A stretch of DNA of 64,000 bases. Source: JAKAXS01 sp965279065 (lineage in GTDB: Bacteria; Pseudomonadota; Alphaproteobacteria; Rhizobiales; Hyphomicrobiaceae). The stretch is taken from NCBI GenBank assembly GCA_965279065.1, contig OZ257134.1, positions 1,488,001 through 1,552,000 on the forward strand. Direction: 5' to 3'. Positions within the stretch are counted from its first letter, which is position 1, and every line of letters begins with the position of its first letter. This document shows, in pieces, positions 10,915-19,636 of the stretch. The notes under the pieces are model-generated. The model was not told the origin of the DNA, did no database searches, and saw only the letters and a program-made list of their open reading frames with translations. The translations under genes were made by a program, and so were the position numbers.

Positions 10915-12141
10915 GTGAACGACATCTTGAAGCCGGCGACCGACTGGGAACTGCAGGGCATGGTCAAGCAGTTGGCCGCGCGCAACTTGTCCGTCGAACT
11001 CGTGGGCAACGGCACCAAGCGCTCGGTCGGACGTCCCGTCAATGCGGCGATGGCGATGACGACTGTCGGCCTGCGCGGCATTGCGATGTACGAGCCGACG
11101 GAACTCGTCATGTCGGCCCGCACCGGCACGCCCTTGTCGCAGATCGAAGTCGAGTTGGCAGGTCGTGGCCAGATGCTGGCGTTCGAGCCGCTTGATCTGG
11201 GCCCGGCGCTGGGCAGCTACGCAGGATCGCAGACCATCGGCGCCGTCTTCGCCTGCAATCTGTCCGGCTCGCGTCGCATCCAGGCTGGCGCCGCCCGAGA
11301 TCACCTGCTCGGCGTCAAAGGCGTCAACGGCCGCGCCGAGATCTTCAAGTCCGGCGGTCGCGTCATGAAGAATGTCACCGGGCTCGATGTGGCGCGCGGC
11401 CTGGCCGGCAGCTGGGGCACATTGGCGGCGATGACAGAGGTGACCTTCAAGGTCCTGCCGATGCCGGACGATACCGCGACGCTGGTGTTCACGGGATTGA
11501 CCGATGACCTCGCCGTCGAACTGATGTGTGCTGCCATGGGCTCGCCCTACGAGGTGTCGGGCACGGTGCACCTGCCGCAGACGCTGGCCGCGCGCTTGCT
11601 CCATGATGATCTGCGGATGGCCGCACGATCGTTGACGGCCATCCGCCTGGAGAATTTCCCGCGCTCGGTGGCCTACCGCAAGACCAAACTGAAGGAGCGT
11701 CTGAAGGTCTATGGGCCGCCCATTGAACTTGGCCTGGAGAGCTCGCTGAAGTTCTGGGGTGAATTGCGCCGCCTGTCGGTCATGCCGTATGGCAGCCAGA
11801 CATACCTCTGGAAGATATCGACGTCGCCGAAGGCTGCGCCCGCGCTCGTCAACACAATCCGCCGGCATATGGACAACGTGGAGACGATGTACGACTGGTC
11901 CGGCGGACTGGTGTGGCTCGAGATACCTGCGTCCGCTGATGCTGGTGCCGCCGACATACGCCGCGCGCTTGCCACGCACGGCGGCTATGCCACCCTGGTT
12001 CGCGCCGATCCGGCCGTGCGCGAAAGTGTCGACGTATTCCAGCCCCTCAATCCGGCAGTGGAACGGCTGTCGCGTGGATTGAAGTCGGCGTTCGATCCCA
12101 CCAACGTCTTCAATCCGGGCCGCATGTACGCCACCATGTGA
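10915..12141 (+). CDS. glcE: Glycolate oxidase, FAD-binding subunit GlcE
   Basis: 408 residues from GTG 10915. It resembles a shortened GlcD: an FAD-binding N-terminal half (ELVMSARTGTPLSQIE, then GGRVMKNVTGLDVARGLAG near residues 144-162, typical of GlcE) and the final NPGRMY seen in D-lactate/glycolate oxidase subunits. In E. coli all of GlcD, GlcE and GlcF are needed for activity. It lies 45 bp after glcD and about 80 bp before glcF. Confidence 0.93.
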   Translation: MNDILKPATDWELQGMVKQLAARNLSVELVGNGTKRSVGRPVNAAMAMTTVGLRGIAMYEPTELVMSARTGTPLSQIEVELAGRGQMLAFEPLDLGPALGSYAGSQTIGAVFACNLSGSRRIQAGAARDHLLGVKGVNGRAEIFKSGGRVMKNVTGLDVARGLAGSWGTLAAMTEVTFKVLPMPDDTATLVFTGLTDDLAVELMCAAMGSPYEVSGTVHLPQTLAARLLHDDLRMAARSLTAIRLENFPRSVAYRKTKLKERLKVYGPPIELGLESSLKFWGELRRLSVMPYGSQTYLWKISTSPKAAPALVNTIRRHMDNVETMYDWSGGLVWLEIPASADAGAADIRRALATHGGYATLVRADPAVRESVDVFQPLNPAVERLSRGLKSAFDPTNVFNPGRMYATM

Positions 12142-12220
12142 TGCAATAGGCGTAGCGCTGGCCCGGGCGTGAGAGTAAACCTCGCTGTCCTTGCAGCGCA
12201 CGATCGCGGACGCAATTTTC

Positions 12221-13585
12221 ATGCAGACGAATTTCGAAGCCCGGCAGTTGGCCGACCCGCGCACGGCGGAGGCGGAACGCATCTTGCGCAAGTGCGTGCA
12301 CTGTGGGCTGTGCACGGCCGTCTGCTCGACCTACGTCGTGCTGGGCGACGAACGCGATTCGCCGCGTGGCCGCATCTACCTGATGAAGGACATGTTCGAG
12401 AAGGGCGGCCGTCCGACGCCCCAGGTCCAGCATCACGTGGATCGCTGCCTGTCGTGCCTATCGTGCATGACCACCTGCCCGAGCGGCGTCGACTACATGC
12501 ATCTCGTCGACCTTGCGCGCATCGAGATCGAGAACAAGGGTAGCCGCTCGCCGAAAGACCGGCTGATGCGCCGTCTGCTGGCGTACGTGGTGCCCTATCC
12601 AGAGCGCTTCCGCGCGGCCGTGAAGCTGGCCCCGCTCGCCCGCCCGCTCGTGCCGCTCCTGCGCCGCTTCGGTTTCAAGGAACTGGCGGCAATGCTGATG
12701 ATGGCGCCGGACCAGCTGCCACCTCCCGGCATGTACGAGGGCCCGGGCACGGCAGCCACGCTGGAGGAGCGGCGGGCGCGCGTCATCTTGTCGACCGGCT
12801 GCGCCCAGCAGGTCCTGCGGCCGGACATCAACGATTCCACCATCCGCCTCCTGGCCCGCCGCGGCGTCGACGTGGTCGTGTCCGCCGGCGCGGGCTGTTG
12901 CGGCGCCCTCGTGCATCATCTCGGCAAGGAACACGAGGCTCTGGATCAGGCCCGCCGCAACGTCGATGCCTGGATGAAGGAGATCGCCAAGGAGCCGGTC
13001 GACGCCATCATCATCAACGCCTCCGGCTGCGGCACGACCGTCAAGGACTACGGCCACATGCTCAAGGGCGACCCGGCCTACGCGGAAAAGGCGCGCACCA
13101 TTTCGGAGCTGACCCAGGACATCAGCGAATACCTGTCGGCATTCGAACTCGGCGCGCCCAAGCGCTGGTCGTCGCTGCGTATCGCCTACCACTCGGCATG
13201 CTCGTTGCAACATGGCCAGAGCGTCCACGACGAGCCGCGGTTGCTGTTGCGTCAGGCAGGCTTCAGCGTCTCCGCGGTGCCCGAAGGGCACATCTGCTGT
13301 GGCTCAGCCGGCACCTACAACATTCTGCAACCGGAAATCGCCACCGAACTGCGCGATCGCAAGATCAAGAACATTCGCTCCGTGAAGCCCGACATCGTGG
13401 CCGCCGGAAACATAGGCTGCATCACGCAGATCGCCGGCGGCATGGAAACCCCGGTGGTGCACACGATCGAGCTCTTGGATTGGGCCTATGGCGGACCCGT
13501 GCCGCGCGGATTGGAACACCTCGCGCGCTTTGTCACCGACGTCCCCAAGCCGAAGCGGCCGGTGGAAGAATATATCGACGCCTGA
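12221..13585 (+). CDS. glcF: Glycolate oxidase, iron-sulfur subunit GlcF
   Basis: 454 residues from ATG 12221; the N-terminus MQTNF aligns with E. coli MQTQL, so an upstream in-frame alternative at 12191 was dropped. Two [4Fe-4S] motifs are present: CVHCGLCTAVCS and CLSCLSCMTTCP. Two CCG domains follow (AGCCGALVHH, HICCGSAGTYN). It carries electrons from the flavin subunits towards the quinone pool. The first cluster motif ends in Ser where Pro is usual, which should not affect ligation. Confidence 0.94.
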   Translation: MQTNFEARQLADPRTAEAERILRKCVHCGLCTAVCSTYVVLGDERDSPRGRIYLMKDMFEKGGRPTPQVQHHVDRCLSCLSCMTTCPSGVDYMHLVDLARIEIENKGSRSPKDRLMRRLLAYVVPYPERFRAAVKLAPLARPLVPLLRRFGFKELAAMLMMAPDQLPPPGMYEGPGTAATLEERRARVILSTGCAQQVLRPDINDSTIRLLARRGVDVVVSAGAGCCGALVHHLGKEHEALDQARRNVDAWMKEIAKEPVDAIIINASGCGTTVKDYGHMLKGDPAYAEKARTISELTQDISEYLSAFELGAPKRWSSLRIAYHSACSLQHGQSVHDEPRLLLRQAGFSVSAVPEGHICCGSAGTYNILQPEIATELRDRKIKNIRSVKPDIVAAGNIGCITQIAGGMETPVVHTIELLDWAYGGPVPRGLEHLARFVTDVPKPKRPVEEYIDA

Positions 13586-13620
13586 GGCTTGCGGCCGCAA
13601 AAGGGCCGGCCGGACCGAGA

Positions 13621-13788
13621 TCAGGGTCCGAGTGCGCCGCGTTCAAGATGCGCCCTGTGGATCTCGCTATGCGCGGTCGACAGCAACGCGTCGAAGCTGA
13701 CACAAGCGACGGCCAGCGCGATGGCCAACATGGGCATGAACGCTCCAAGCCGGCTCTGCGTCTTCGATACGGATTGACTGCTGTGCAT
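13621..13788 (-). CDS. Small single-pass membrane or exported protein
   Basis: 55 residues, unrecognised. A hydrophobic segment (about residues 18-35, MPMLAIALAVACVSFDALL) follows a short polar N-terminus. The ATG at 13788 has GAGG five bases upstream. It is convergent with glcF. Small size limits confidence; it could be spurious. Confidence 0.4.
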   Translation of the reverse strand: MHSSQSVSKTQSRLGAFMPMLAIALAVACVSFDALLSTAHSEIHRAHLERGALGP

Positions 13789-14028
13789 GGTGGCCTCGAA
13801 TTGCGGTTGCCCGGGACCGCATGTTGTCCCGGTCGCTAGGCTGCCATGCCGCCCTTTCAGTTCGTTTAAAGGGTATGCTGTATTTTTCCTTACCGCTGGT
13901 CGATCCATCGCCCCTGTGGCGACGGAGCGCGCAGGGTCCTGGCGTTTGCATCCAGGCTTTCCATGGGCTAACGAAGCTTCTATAGATCCGGCGCAGACCG
14001 GAACCGCGTTCGGCCAAGCCGTAGCGAT

Positions 14029-14102
14029 GCGGGTGTAGCTCAATGGTAGAGCAGCAGCCTTCCAAGCTGAATACGTGGGTTCGATTCCCATCACCCGCTC
14101 CA
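14029..14102 (+). tRNA. tRNA-Gly (anticodon TCC)
   Basis: A cloverleaf is readable: acceptor GCGGGTG pairs with CACCCGC, the D-arm stem is GCTC/GAGC, the anticodon loop CTTCCAA gives TCC at 14061-14063, and the T-arm contains GGTTCGATTCC. CCA is encoded at 14100-14102. It decodes GGA (and GGG by wobble). The first anticodon-stem pair (G-A) is mismatched. Confidence 0.95.
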
Positions 14103-14230
14103 TTCCCCAACGCCCGTAGAGCCGGCCGGCGCCCCCCAAATCTTTACATGTCAGACCCGCGCAAGTGACGTGGCGTCTGGATCAGGACGGGGCGCGTCGT
14201 GGCGCTAGGTGAGGCCGTGGATCCGCGATC

Positions 14231-15466
14231 ATGACGAGACCGACACTCAGCATCTGCATTCCGACCTACAACCGGGGCGCGTTCCTGGAGGATCTGCTGA
14301 GTCGCATCTCTGACTGGCGCTTCGATTTTCCGATCGAAGTCGTCGTCTCCGACAATGCCTCGACCGACAACACGCAAGAGATCGTCAAGGCCGCCGTCGC
14401 CAGGGGCCAGCCGATCTCCTACCACCGGCACGGGGAGAATCAGGGCGCCCTAGCCAATATCTTCAGCGCCTATCGCCGCGCCTCAGGCGAGTACGTGATG
14501 TACGTGGCAGACGACGATCTCCTGATCCCGGAGGCCGTCTGCCAGACCGTCCGCTTCCTGCAGGCCAGCCCGCGCGTCGTCGCGGCGTACGCGCCCTGGG
14601 TCATTTACGATGATGTAAAGGGCGAGGAACTGGGTCAGTTCTACAGTCTGCCGTCCGACGTCGTCTTCGAGCAGGACCAGGACGCCGAACTGCTGCAGTT
14701 CGTCGTTCAGCGCCACGTCTTTCCGGAGATCTTCATTCTTCGCGGCGATGCGGTGGGCGTGTTCACCAACGTCGGCCACTTCTCCTTCCAGCATTTCGTC
14801 GATTTCACGCGCATCTATGGCCGCGGCCCCGTCGCCTTTCTCACGCAGCCCTTTTATCGCTCCGTCACCAACAGCCGGCACCGGCGTGACCGCGAGCAAA
14901 TGGGCATCGAACACGTCATGACGGAGTGGGACGACTACCGCGGTGGCCTGGAGTATTTCATCTATCATCTGCTGAAGCGCAACGGTCAGGCCTCCTCGCC
15001 CGAGGGCGGGCAAACACTGCGCACCATGATCGAGGCGTTCCTTGATGCACGCATGTCCGTGGCGCAGCGATTGTGGCTGGGCCGTCACGACTTTCTTCGA
15101 GCCTACGAGATCCTGTGCCGCAGACGCTTTCTCAACCCGGCGCTGGTCGCGGAGGAGGCAAACCAGATCGGCAATCTCCGGCAATTGGTCGTGTGGCAGA
15201 TCCTGGCCCGGCTGGCCGGCATGATCGCCGGCATCGAGCGCATTGTCCTCGGCGACATCGACGTGACCAACGTCGAAGGCATGCTCCGGCAATGCGGGCT
15301 GGACCCGCGCATCGCCGTGACCGAGCCCCCGGCTGAGCCGACGGCCCATGCCTTGCAAACGACGCTGGTTTTGATCCAGCAGCAGGCGAACCGGCAGAAA
15401 TACCTCGACCAGGGCTATCCGCGGGGCCTCATCGTCACCCAGGACGACTTGGCCGCGGCCCTGTAG
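14231..15466 (+). CDS. Family 2 glycosyltransferase
   Basis: 411 residues. The N-terminal GT-A domain starts LSICIPTYNRGAFLEDLL (about 6-23), with VVSDNASTDNT for nucleotide binding and VADDD (about 93-97) as the metal-binding DXD. The C-terminal 200 residues are helical and unrecognised, without clear membrane spans. It resembles GT2 enzymes that decorate surface glycans. Its gene ends 26 bp from the convergent GT21-like gene. Donor and acceptor are unknown. Confidence 0.82.
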   Translation: MTRPTLSICIPTYNRGAFLEDLLSRISDWRFDFPIEVVVSDNASTDNTQEIVKAAVARGQPISYHRHGENQGALANIFSAYRRASGEYVMYVADDDLLIPEAVCQTVRFLQASPRVVAAYAPWVIYDDVKGEELGQFYSLPSDVVFEQDQDAELLQFVVQRHVFPEIFILRGDAVGVFTNVGHFSFQHFVDFTRIYGRGPVAFLTQPFYRSVTNSRHRRDREQMGIEHVMTEWDDYRGGLEYFIYHLLKRNGQASSPEGGQTLRTMIEAFLDARMSVAQRLWLGRHDFLRAYEILCRRRFLNPALVAEEANQIGNLRQLVVWQILARLAGMIAGIERIVLGDIDVTNVEGMLRQCGLDPRIAVTEPPAEPTAHALQTTLVLIQQQANRQKYLDQGYPRGLIVTQDDLAAAL

Positions 15467-15492
15467 GTCGCACCATGTTTGAGGAGGCGGCG

Positions 15493-16611
15493 TCAGCGCG
15501 ATCGTGCTGGCGTCAGATCCGTGCCGCGCCAGGTCAGTGCCGAGCCGGCAATCGCGGTGACCCAGAGCAGCGGCAGCAGGGCGTCGCGCAAAAGCCAGGC
15601 GCCGGCCGAGCGCCGCGACAGGTGCCAGCCCGCAGCATGGGCCAGCGCGGCCTCTGTGCCGTACCAGACGGTGGTAAGCCCAAGCACATACGGCGCGGCC
15701 GATGCATCGTTGAGATGGCTCCAGGCCGTGACTGCCGCGAGCGGCGGTAGTAGACCGCCCAGGATCTCCGGCGCAAACGCGACCGGGAATGTCATGCGCC
15801 GTAGCCGCGCCCATCGCAGTTGCCGATCCCAGATCTGTCGCGCGCTGCGCGCGCCGAGCGGCTGAGCAAACGGGGCGGCCGTGAGCCGAACACGCCGCCC
15901 GCTGTCGCGCACGATCTTGGTGGCGGCGGCATCCTCGGCGAGTTCGCGGCCGAGCGCTTCGATCCCGCCGGCATCGTCGAGCAGCGCCCGGCGCCAGAGC
16001 ATCGACTTGCCCTGCGCGAAGCCGACTCCCGCGCTGTCGGCGGCCAGCTGCCACCGGGCCTGATAGGTGTTGAGGAACGCCGCTTCCACCTCGGCCATGA
16101 AGGTGTCCGGCAGAGTGCCGATCGGGGGCGAGCAGACGAGACCGGTGTCCGGCTTCCAGGCGGCAAGCAGCTGCTGCAGGTAATCCGGCGGCATCAGCAC
16201 GTTGCTGTCGGCCATCACGACCCAGTCAGCAGTCGGGGCGTTCCAGCCCTTAACGAGATTGTTGAGCTTCGGGTTCGGGCTGACGCGTTCGTCGCCGATG
16301 AGCAGCTTGGCCTGCACGTGCGGATAGCGTGCGATCAATTTCGATACCAGCCGTGCACCCGGATCGTGAGCATGGGCAGCACAAAAAATTATGTCGTAGG
16401 CGGGGTAATCCAGCTCGAAGGTCGAGCCGAGCGTCAGCGCATCATGCTGATCCATGCCGCACACCGGCCGCAGGACTGTGATCGGCGGCAAGCTGGAGGG
16501 GACTGTGATGTGACGTCTGCGGCAGCGGACGGCGGCAAGCAGGGCCGTCAGGACGTGCAGCCCCGTCGCAAGCGCGACGAAGAGCAAGAGCGTGTCGGCA
16601 AGATCGAGCAT
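15493..16611 (-). CDS. Ceramide-glucosyltransferase/HpnI-like glycosyltransferase (GT21)
   Basis: 372 residues. An N-terminal membrane helix (residues 8-28) precedes a GT-A domain with ADSN (D135) in the metal-site position, AED (D227) as likely base and DRQLRW (262-267), the (Q/R)xxRW signature of glucosylceramide synthases. Two C-terminal hydrophobic segments (about 280-305 and 345-365) complete the family topology. It should add a sugar from a nucleotide donor to a lipid at the inner membrane: ceramide, diacylglycerol or a hopanoid precursor. No hopanoid (hpn) genes are in the window, so I do not assign hpnI. Confidence 0.8.
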   Translation of the reverse strand: MLDLADTLLLFVALATGLHVLTALLAAVRCRRRHITVPSSLPPITVLRPVCGMDQHDALTLGSTFELDYPAYDIIFCAAHAHDPGARLVSKLIARYPHVQAKLLIGDERVSPNPKLNNLVKGWNAPTADWVVMADSNVLMPPDYLQQLLAAWKPDTGLVCSPPIGTLPDTFMAEVEAAFLNTYQARWQLAADSAGVGFAQGKSMLWRRALLDDAGGIEALGRELAEDAAATKIVRDSGRRVRLTAAPFAQPLGARSARQIWDRQLRWARLRRMTFPVAFAPEILGGLLPPLAAVTAWSHLNDASAAPYVLGLTTVWYGTEAALAHAAGWHLSRRSAGAWLLRDALLPLLWVTAIAGSALTWRGTDLTPARSR

Positions 16612-16916
16612 GCGCCATCCATCCGGAGACTCGAACGCGTCGAGAGATCAACGATGCATCGCGTGGACGGATGACAGGCCGATGACAGGCTAGCCGCGCA
16701 TGACGCCGCCCCGGTATGCAGGATTTTCGAGCGGATCGTCCGCGCCGCTCTTGGGTATGGCGCGGGCGTCACTATATGTGCGCTTCTGCAACACGGGTAA
16801 TCGCGCTAGACGGCACTTCTCTATTGAACTCGTCGGCGCAGGACTTTACAGGAACGGCGAAATCGCGGGTCCGGGCACGGCCCCGCGGGTCGCATCATGA
16901 GTGAGGACGAAGAGAG
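16612..16916. other. Intergenic region with the tuf1 promoter
   Basis: 305 bp between the divergent GT21-like gene and tuf1. It contains a candidate tuf1 promoter (listed separately), then an untranslated leader of roughly 130 nt. No gene is supported; short open frames here have no ribosome-binding site or recognisable product. Confidence 0.6.
16751..16778 (+). promoter_or_regulatory. Candidate tuf1 promoter
   Basis: TTGGGT (16751-16756), a 16-bp spacer and TATATG (16773-16778) resemble a housekeeping sigma-70 promoter. It is the best match in the region. The -35 box is only half consensus. Confidence 0.45.
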
Positions 16917-18125
16917 ATGGCCAAGGCGAAATTTGAGCGGAACAAGCCGCACTGCAACGTCGGCACGATTGGTCACGTTGACCACGGCAAGACGACGTTG
17001 ACGGCTGCGCTGACGAAGGTTTCGGCCGACAAGGGCTGGACGCAGACGGCGATTGCGTATGACGAAGTCGCCAAGGCCTCCGAGAGCCAGGGCCGCCGCG
17101 ACCCGACGAAGATTTTGACGATCGCGACGAGCCACGTCGAGTATGCGACGGCGAACCGTCACTATGCCCACGTCGACTGCCCGGGCCACGCCGACTACGT
17201 GAAGAACATGATCACCGGTGCCGCCCAGATGGACGGCGCCATCCTGGTGGTGTCCGCGGTCGACGGCCCGATGCCGCAGACGCGCGAGCACATCCTTCTG
17301 GCCCGCCAGGTCGGCGTGCCGCAGATCGTGGTGTTCCTGAACAAGTGCGACGTGGTCGACGACGCCGAGCTTCTCGATCTGGTCGAGATGGAAGTGCGCG
17401 ATCTTCTGTCGAAGTACAACTTCCCCGGCGACGACACGCCGATCATCCGTGGTGCTGCGATCAAGGCATTGAACGGCGAGAAGGGCCCGCTGGCCGACGA
17501 AGCTATCGTCAAGCTGTATGACGCTCTGGATACGTTCATCCCGCTTCCGGATCGTCCGAAGGATCAGCCGTTCCTGATGCCGATCGAAGACGTGTTCTCG
17601 ATCTCGGGCCGCGGCACGGTGGTTACGGGCCGCATCGAGCGCGGCGTCATCAAGGTCGGCGAGGAAGTCGAGATCGTCGGCCTGCGCGACACGCAGAAGT
17701 CGGTGGTGACGGGCGTCGAGATGTTCCGCAAGCTCTTGGACTCCGGCGAGGCTGGCGACAACGTCGGCTGCCTGTTGCGCGGCATCGACAAGGAAAAGGT
17801 CGAGCGTGGTCAGGTCCTGGCCAAGCCCGGCTCGGTGAAGCCGCACAAGAAGTTCAAGGCCGAAGCCTACATCCTGACCAAGGATGAGGGCGGCCGTCAC
17901 ACGCCGTTCTTTACCAACTACCGTCCGCAGTTCTACTTCCGCACGACGGACGTCACGGGTGTCGTGACGCTTCCCGAGGGCACGGAAATGGTGATGCCGG
18001 GCGACAACATCGCGGTTGACGTCGAGCTCGTCTCGCCGATCGCGATGGAAGAGAAGGTCCGCTTTGCCATCCGCGAAGGCGGCCGCACCGTCGGCGCCGG
18101 CGTCGTCACCAAGATCGTTGAATAG
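16917..18125 (+). CDS. tuf: Elongation factor Tu, copy 1, with atypical switch I
   Basis: 402 residues (E. coli 394). It delivers aminoacyl-tRNA to the ribosome as a GTP complex. G1 is GHVDHGKT (19-26), G3 DCPGH (87-91, with catalytic H91), G4 NKCD (142-145) and G5 is GAAIKAL; domains II and III are ordinary. The switch I loop is not: where nearly all EF-Tu have EEKARGITI, residues about 54-69 read as SESQGRRDPTKILTI. R58 and G59 of E. coli are replaced by K65 and I66; only the Mg-binding Thr (T68) is kept, and the loop is about six residues longer. DNA is identical to tuf2 from ATG to the TA of the stop (TAG here). A strong terminator follows. Confidence 0.95.
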   Translation: MAKAKFERNKPHCNVGTIGHVDHGKTTLTAALTKVSADKGWTQTAIAYDEVAKASESQGRRDPTKILTIATSHVEYATANRHYAHVDCPGHADYVKNMITGAAQMDGAILVVSAVDGPMPQTREHILLARQVGVPQIVVFLNKCDVVDDAELLDLVEMEVRDLLSKYNFPGDDTPIIRGAAIKALNGEKGPLADEAIVKLYDALDTFIPLPDRPKDQPFLMPIEDVFSISGRGTVVTGRIERGVIKVGEEVEIVGLRDTQKSVVTGVEMFRKLLDSGEAGDNVGCLLRGIDKEKVERGQVLAKPGSVKPHKKFKAEAYILTKDEGGRHTPFFTNYRPQFYFRTTDVTGVVTLPEGTEMVMPGDNIAVDVELVSPIAMEEKVRFAIREGGRTVGAGVVTKIVE

Positions 18126-18149
18126 CCTTCGGCGATTGCGTTTAGATCG

Positions 18150-18187
18150 GCGGCGCGTCATCGTTCGGTGACGCGCCGCTTTCTTTT
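18150..18187 (+). terminator. Rho-independent terminator after tuf1
   Basis: A perfect 11-bp stem, GCGGCGCGTCA (18150-18160) with TGACGCGCCGC (18169-18179), an 8-nt loop and TTTCTTTT. It separates tuf1 from the ybjQ-like gene and explains why tuf1 can be expressed apart from secE-nusG. Confidence 0.85.
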
Positions 18188-18198
18188 GGAGACCCGCC

Positions 18199-18522
18199 AT
18201 GATCGTCGTCACGACCAATGATCTGCAGGGCTACCGCGTCGTGAAGCAATTCGGCCTGGTGCGTGGGCTATCGGTGCGCTCCCGCTCCATCGTCGGCAAT
18301 CTCGGAGCGGCCATCCAGATCGTCTTCGGCGGCAACATCTCCGTCTACACCAAGCTCGCCGACGAGGCCCGCGCGGAGGCCCTGCACCTGCTCGAGCAGC
18401 ACGCAGAGGCGATGGGCGCCAACGCCGTCCTGGCCATGCGCTACGACGCCAACGAAATGGCCTCCGCGGTTACCGAGGTATTGGCATACGGGTCCGCCGT
18501 GGTCGTTGAAAAAGTCCCCTGA
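18199..18522 (+). CDS. YbjQ-family (DUF74) heavy-metal-binding-like protein
   Basis: 107 residues covering the whole PF01906 family: TTNDLQGYRV at the start, VRGLSVRSRSIVGNLGA in the first third, ADEARAEAL, GANAVLAMRYDA and a final AYGSAVVVEKV. These proteins form pentameric rings; metal binding is proposed but the role is unsettled. The start ATG follows GGAG, just after the tuf1 terminator. Confidence 0.85.
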   Translation: MIVVTTNDLQGYRVVKQFGLVRGLSVRSRSIVGNLGAAIQIVFGGNISVYTKLADEARAEALHLLEQHAEAMGANAVLAMRYDANEMASAVTEVLAYGSAVVVEKVP

Positions 18523-18644
18523 CGCTCACACTTACGTCGCGAGCCACCCCGCGTGCCAAAATTTACGGTTGAGACGGTGACAACCGTCACCACATCGGCT
18601 AAGCATGCGCGCCCTAGGGCAGCGGCGCCTGCAACGGCGCGCGG

Positions 18645-18720
18645 AGGGGTGTAGCTCAATTGGTAGAGCGTCGGTCTCCAAAACCGAAGGCTGGGGGTTC
18701 AAGCCCCTCCGCCCCTGCCA
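18645..18720 (+). tRNA. tRNA-Trp (anticodon CCA)
   Basis: 76 nt cloverleaf with acceptor AGGGGTG/CGCCCCT, D stem GCTC/GAGC, anticodon stem TCGGT/ACCGA with loop CTCCAAA (anticodon at 18678-18680), T arm GGGGTTCAAGCCCC and an encoded CCA. tuf-tRNA-Trp-secE-nusG is a classic bacterial order. Confidence 0.97.
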
Positions 18721-18822
18721 TCTGAATTTGGTAAGCCGATCCAGCAAAGGGCGCCGGATCGGCTCGTAGGCGTCGCCATGTGCGACGCTATGTCGCATGG
18801 CGCCCAGTGGGAATTTGGCTCG

Positions 18823-19020
18823 ATGGCGAAGTATAACCCGTTCCTATTCATCCAAGAGGTGCGGCAGGAAGTCGGCAAGGTAACTTGGCCGACGTGGAAG
18901 GAAGTTTGGATCACCACCATCATGGTGCTGGTCATGGTGACGCTCGCGTCGATCTTCTTTCTTTTGGCGGATCAGATTTTGGGTTGGGTCGTCGGGCAGA
19001 TTTTGGCGCTCGGCCGCTAA
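18823..19020 (+). CDS. secE: Preprotein translocase subunit SecE
   Basis: 65 residues in the short, single-helix form. The amphipathic N-terminal helix has the SecE signature FIQEVRQEVGKVTWPTWKEV, and the transmembrane segment is about residues 32-60. It clamps SecY in the membrane. The ATG at 18823 gives the standard MAKYNPF start; the open frame upstream is not conserved. nusG follows. Confidence 0.93.
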   Translation: MAKYNPFLFIQEVRQEVGKVTWPTWKEVWITTIMVLVMVTLASIFFLLADQILGWVVGQILALGR

Positions 19021-19099
19021 AGCGTGATGCGGGTTCCGCATCGCAAAAGCCGGGGCAGTGGTTGAACTTCAAATGATAGCGCAGGCAGAGACCCAGACG

Positions 19100-19636
19100 A
19101 TGGCGAAGCGCTGGTACATTGTGCACGCCTACACGAACTTCGAGCGGAAAGTGGCCGACGCTATCAAGGAGCGCGCCAAGGCCGCCGGGTTGGCCCACCT
19201 CTTCGACGAGGTGATGGTGCCGACTGAGGAAGTCGTGGAGGTCAAGCGGGGCAAGAAGGTCCAGGCAGAACGCAAGTTCCTGCCCGGCTACGTCCTCGTG
19301 AAGATGGAGATGACGGACCCCGCGTTCGTCCTGATCAAGAACACGCCCAAGGTCACCGGCTTCCTTGGGGCCGACAACAAGCCGGTTGCGATCTCCGAGG
19401 ATGAGGCCATGCGCATCCTCAACCAGGTGAAGGAGGGTGTCGAACGGCCCAAGTCCACCATCACCTTCGAGATCGGCGAGCAGGTGAAGGTTGCGGACGG
19501 TCCGTTCGCTTCGTTCTCCGGCCACGTGGAAGAGGTCGACGAGGAACGGTCGCGGCTCAAGGTTGCCGTGTCGATCTTCGGGCGCCCGACCCCTGTCGAA
19601 CTGGAGTTCGGACAGGTGGAGAAGGTGCCGGCCTGA
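19100..19636 (+). CDS. nusG: Transcription termination/antitermination factor NusG
   Basis: 178 residues from ATG 19100 (KRWYIVHAYTNFERKV); ATG 19073 or GTG 19058 would add 9 or 14 residues without a clear ribosome-binding site. The NGN domain binds RNA polymerase (FLPGYVLVKM, IKNTPKVTGFLG). The C-terminal KOW domain (about 125-175: GEQVKVADGPFASFSGHVEE) contacts Rho or S10. It couples transcription with translation and is conserved next to secE. Confidence 0.94.
   Translation: MAKRWYIVHAYTNFERKVADAIKERAKAAGLAHLFDEVMVPTEEVVEVKRGKKVQAERKFLPGYVLVKMEMTDPAFVLIKNTPKVTGFLGADNKPVAISEDEAMRILNQVKEGVERPKSTITFEIGEQVKVADGPFASFSGHVEEVDEERSRLKVAVSIFGRPTPVELEFGQVEKVPA

Noticed and set aside
13667..14110. 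Minus-strand frame of about 147 codons containing GDGNRTHVFSLEGCCSTIELHP
   Set aside because: That peptide is the antisense translation of tRNA-Gly; it is a well-known false gene pattern.
18566..18591. CGGTTG/CAACCG and GGTGAC/GTCACC inverted repeats before tRNA-Trp
   Set aside because: Mutually exclusive short stems without a U-tract or promoter match; could be the end of the ybjQ-like message but not strong enough to list.
18532..18798. Minus-strand frame with GRRGLNPQPSVLETDALPIELHP
   Set aside because: Antisense translation of tRNA-Trp, another recurrent false gene.
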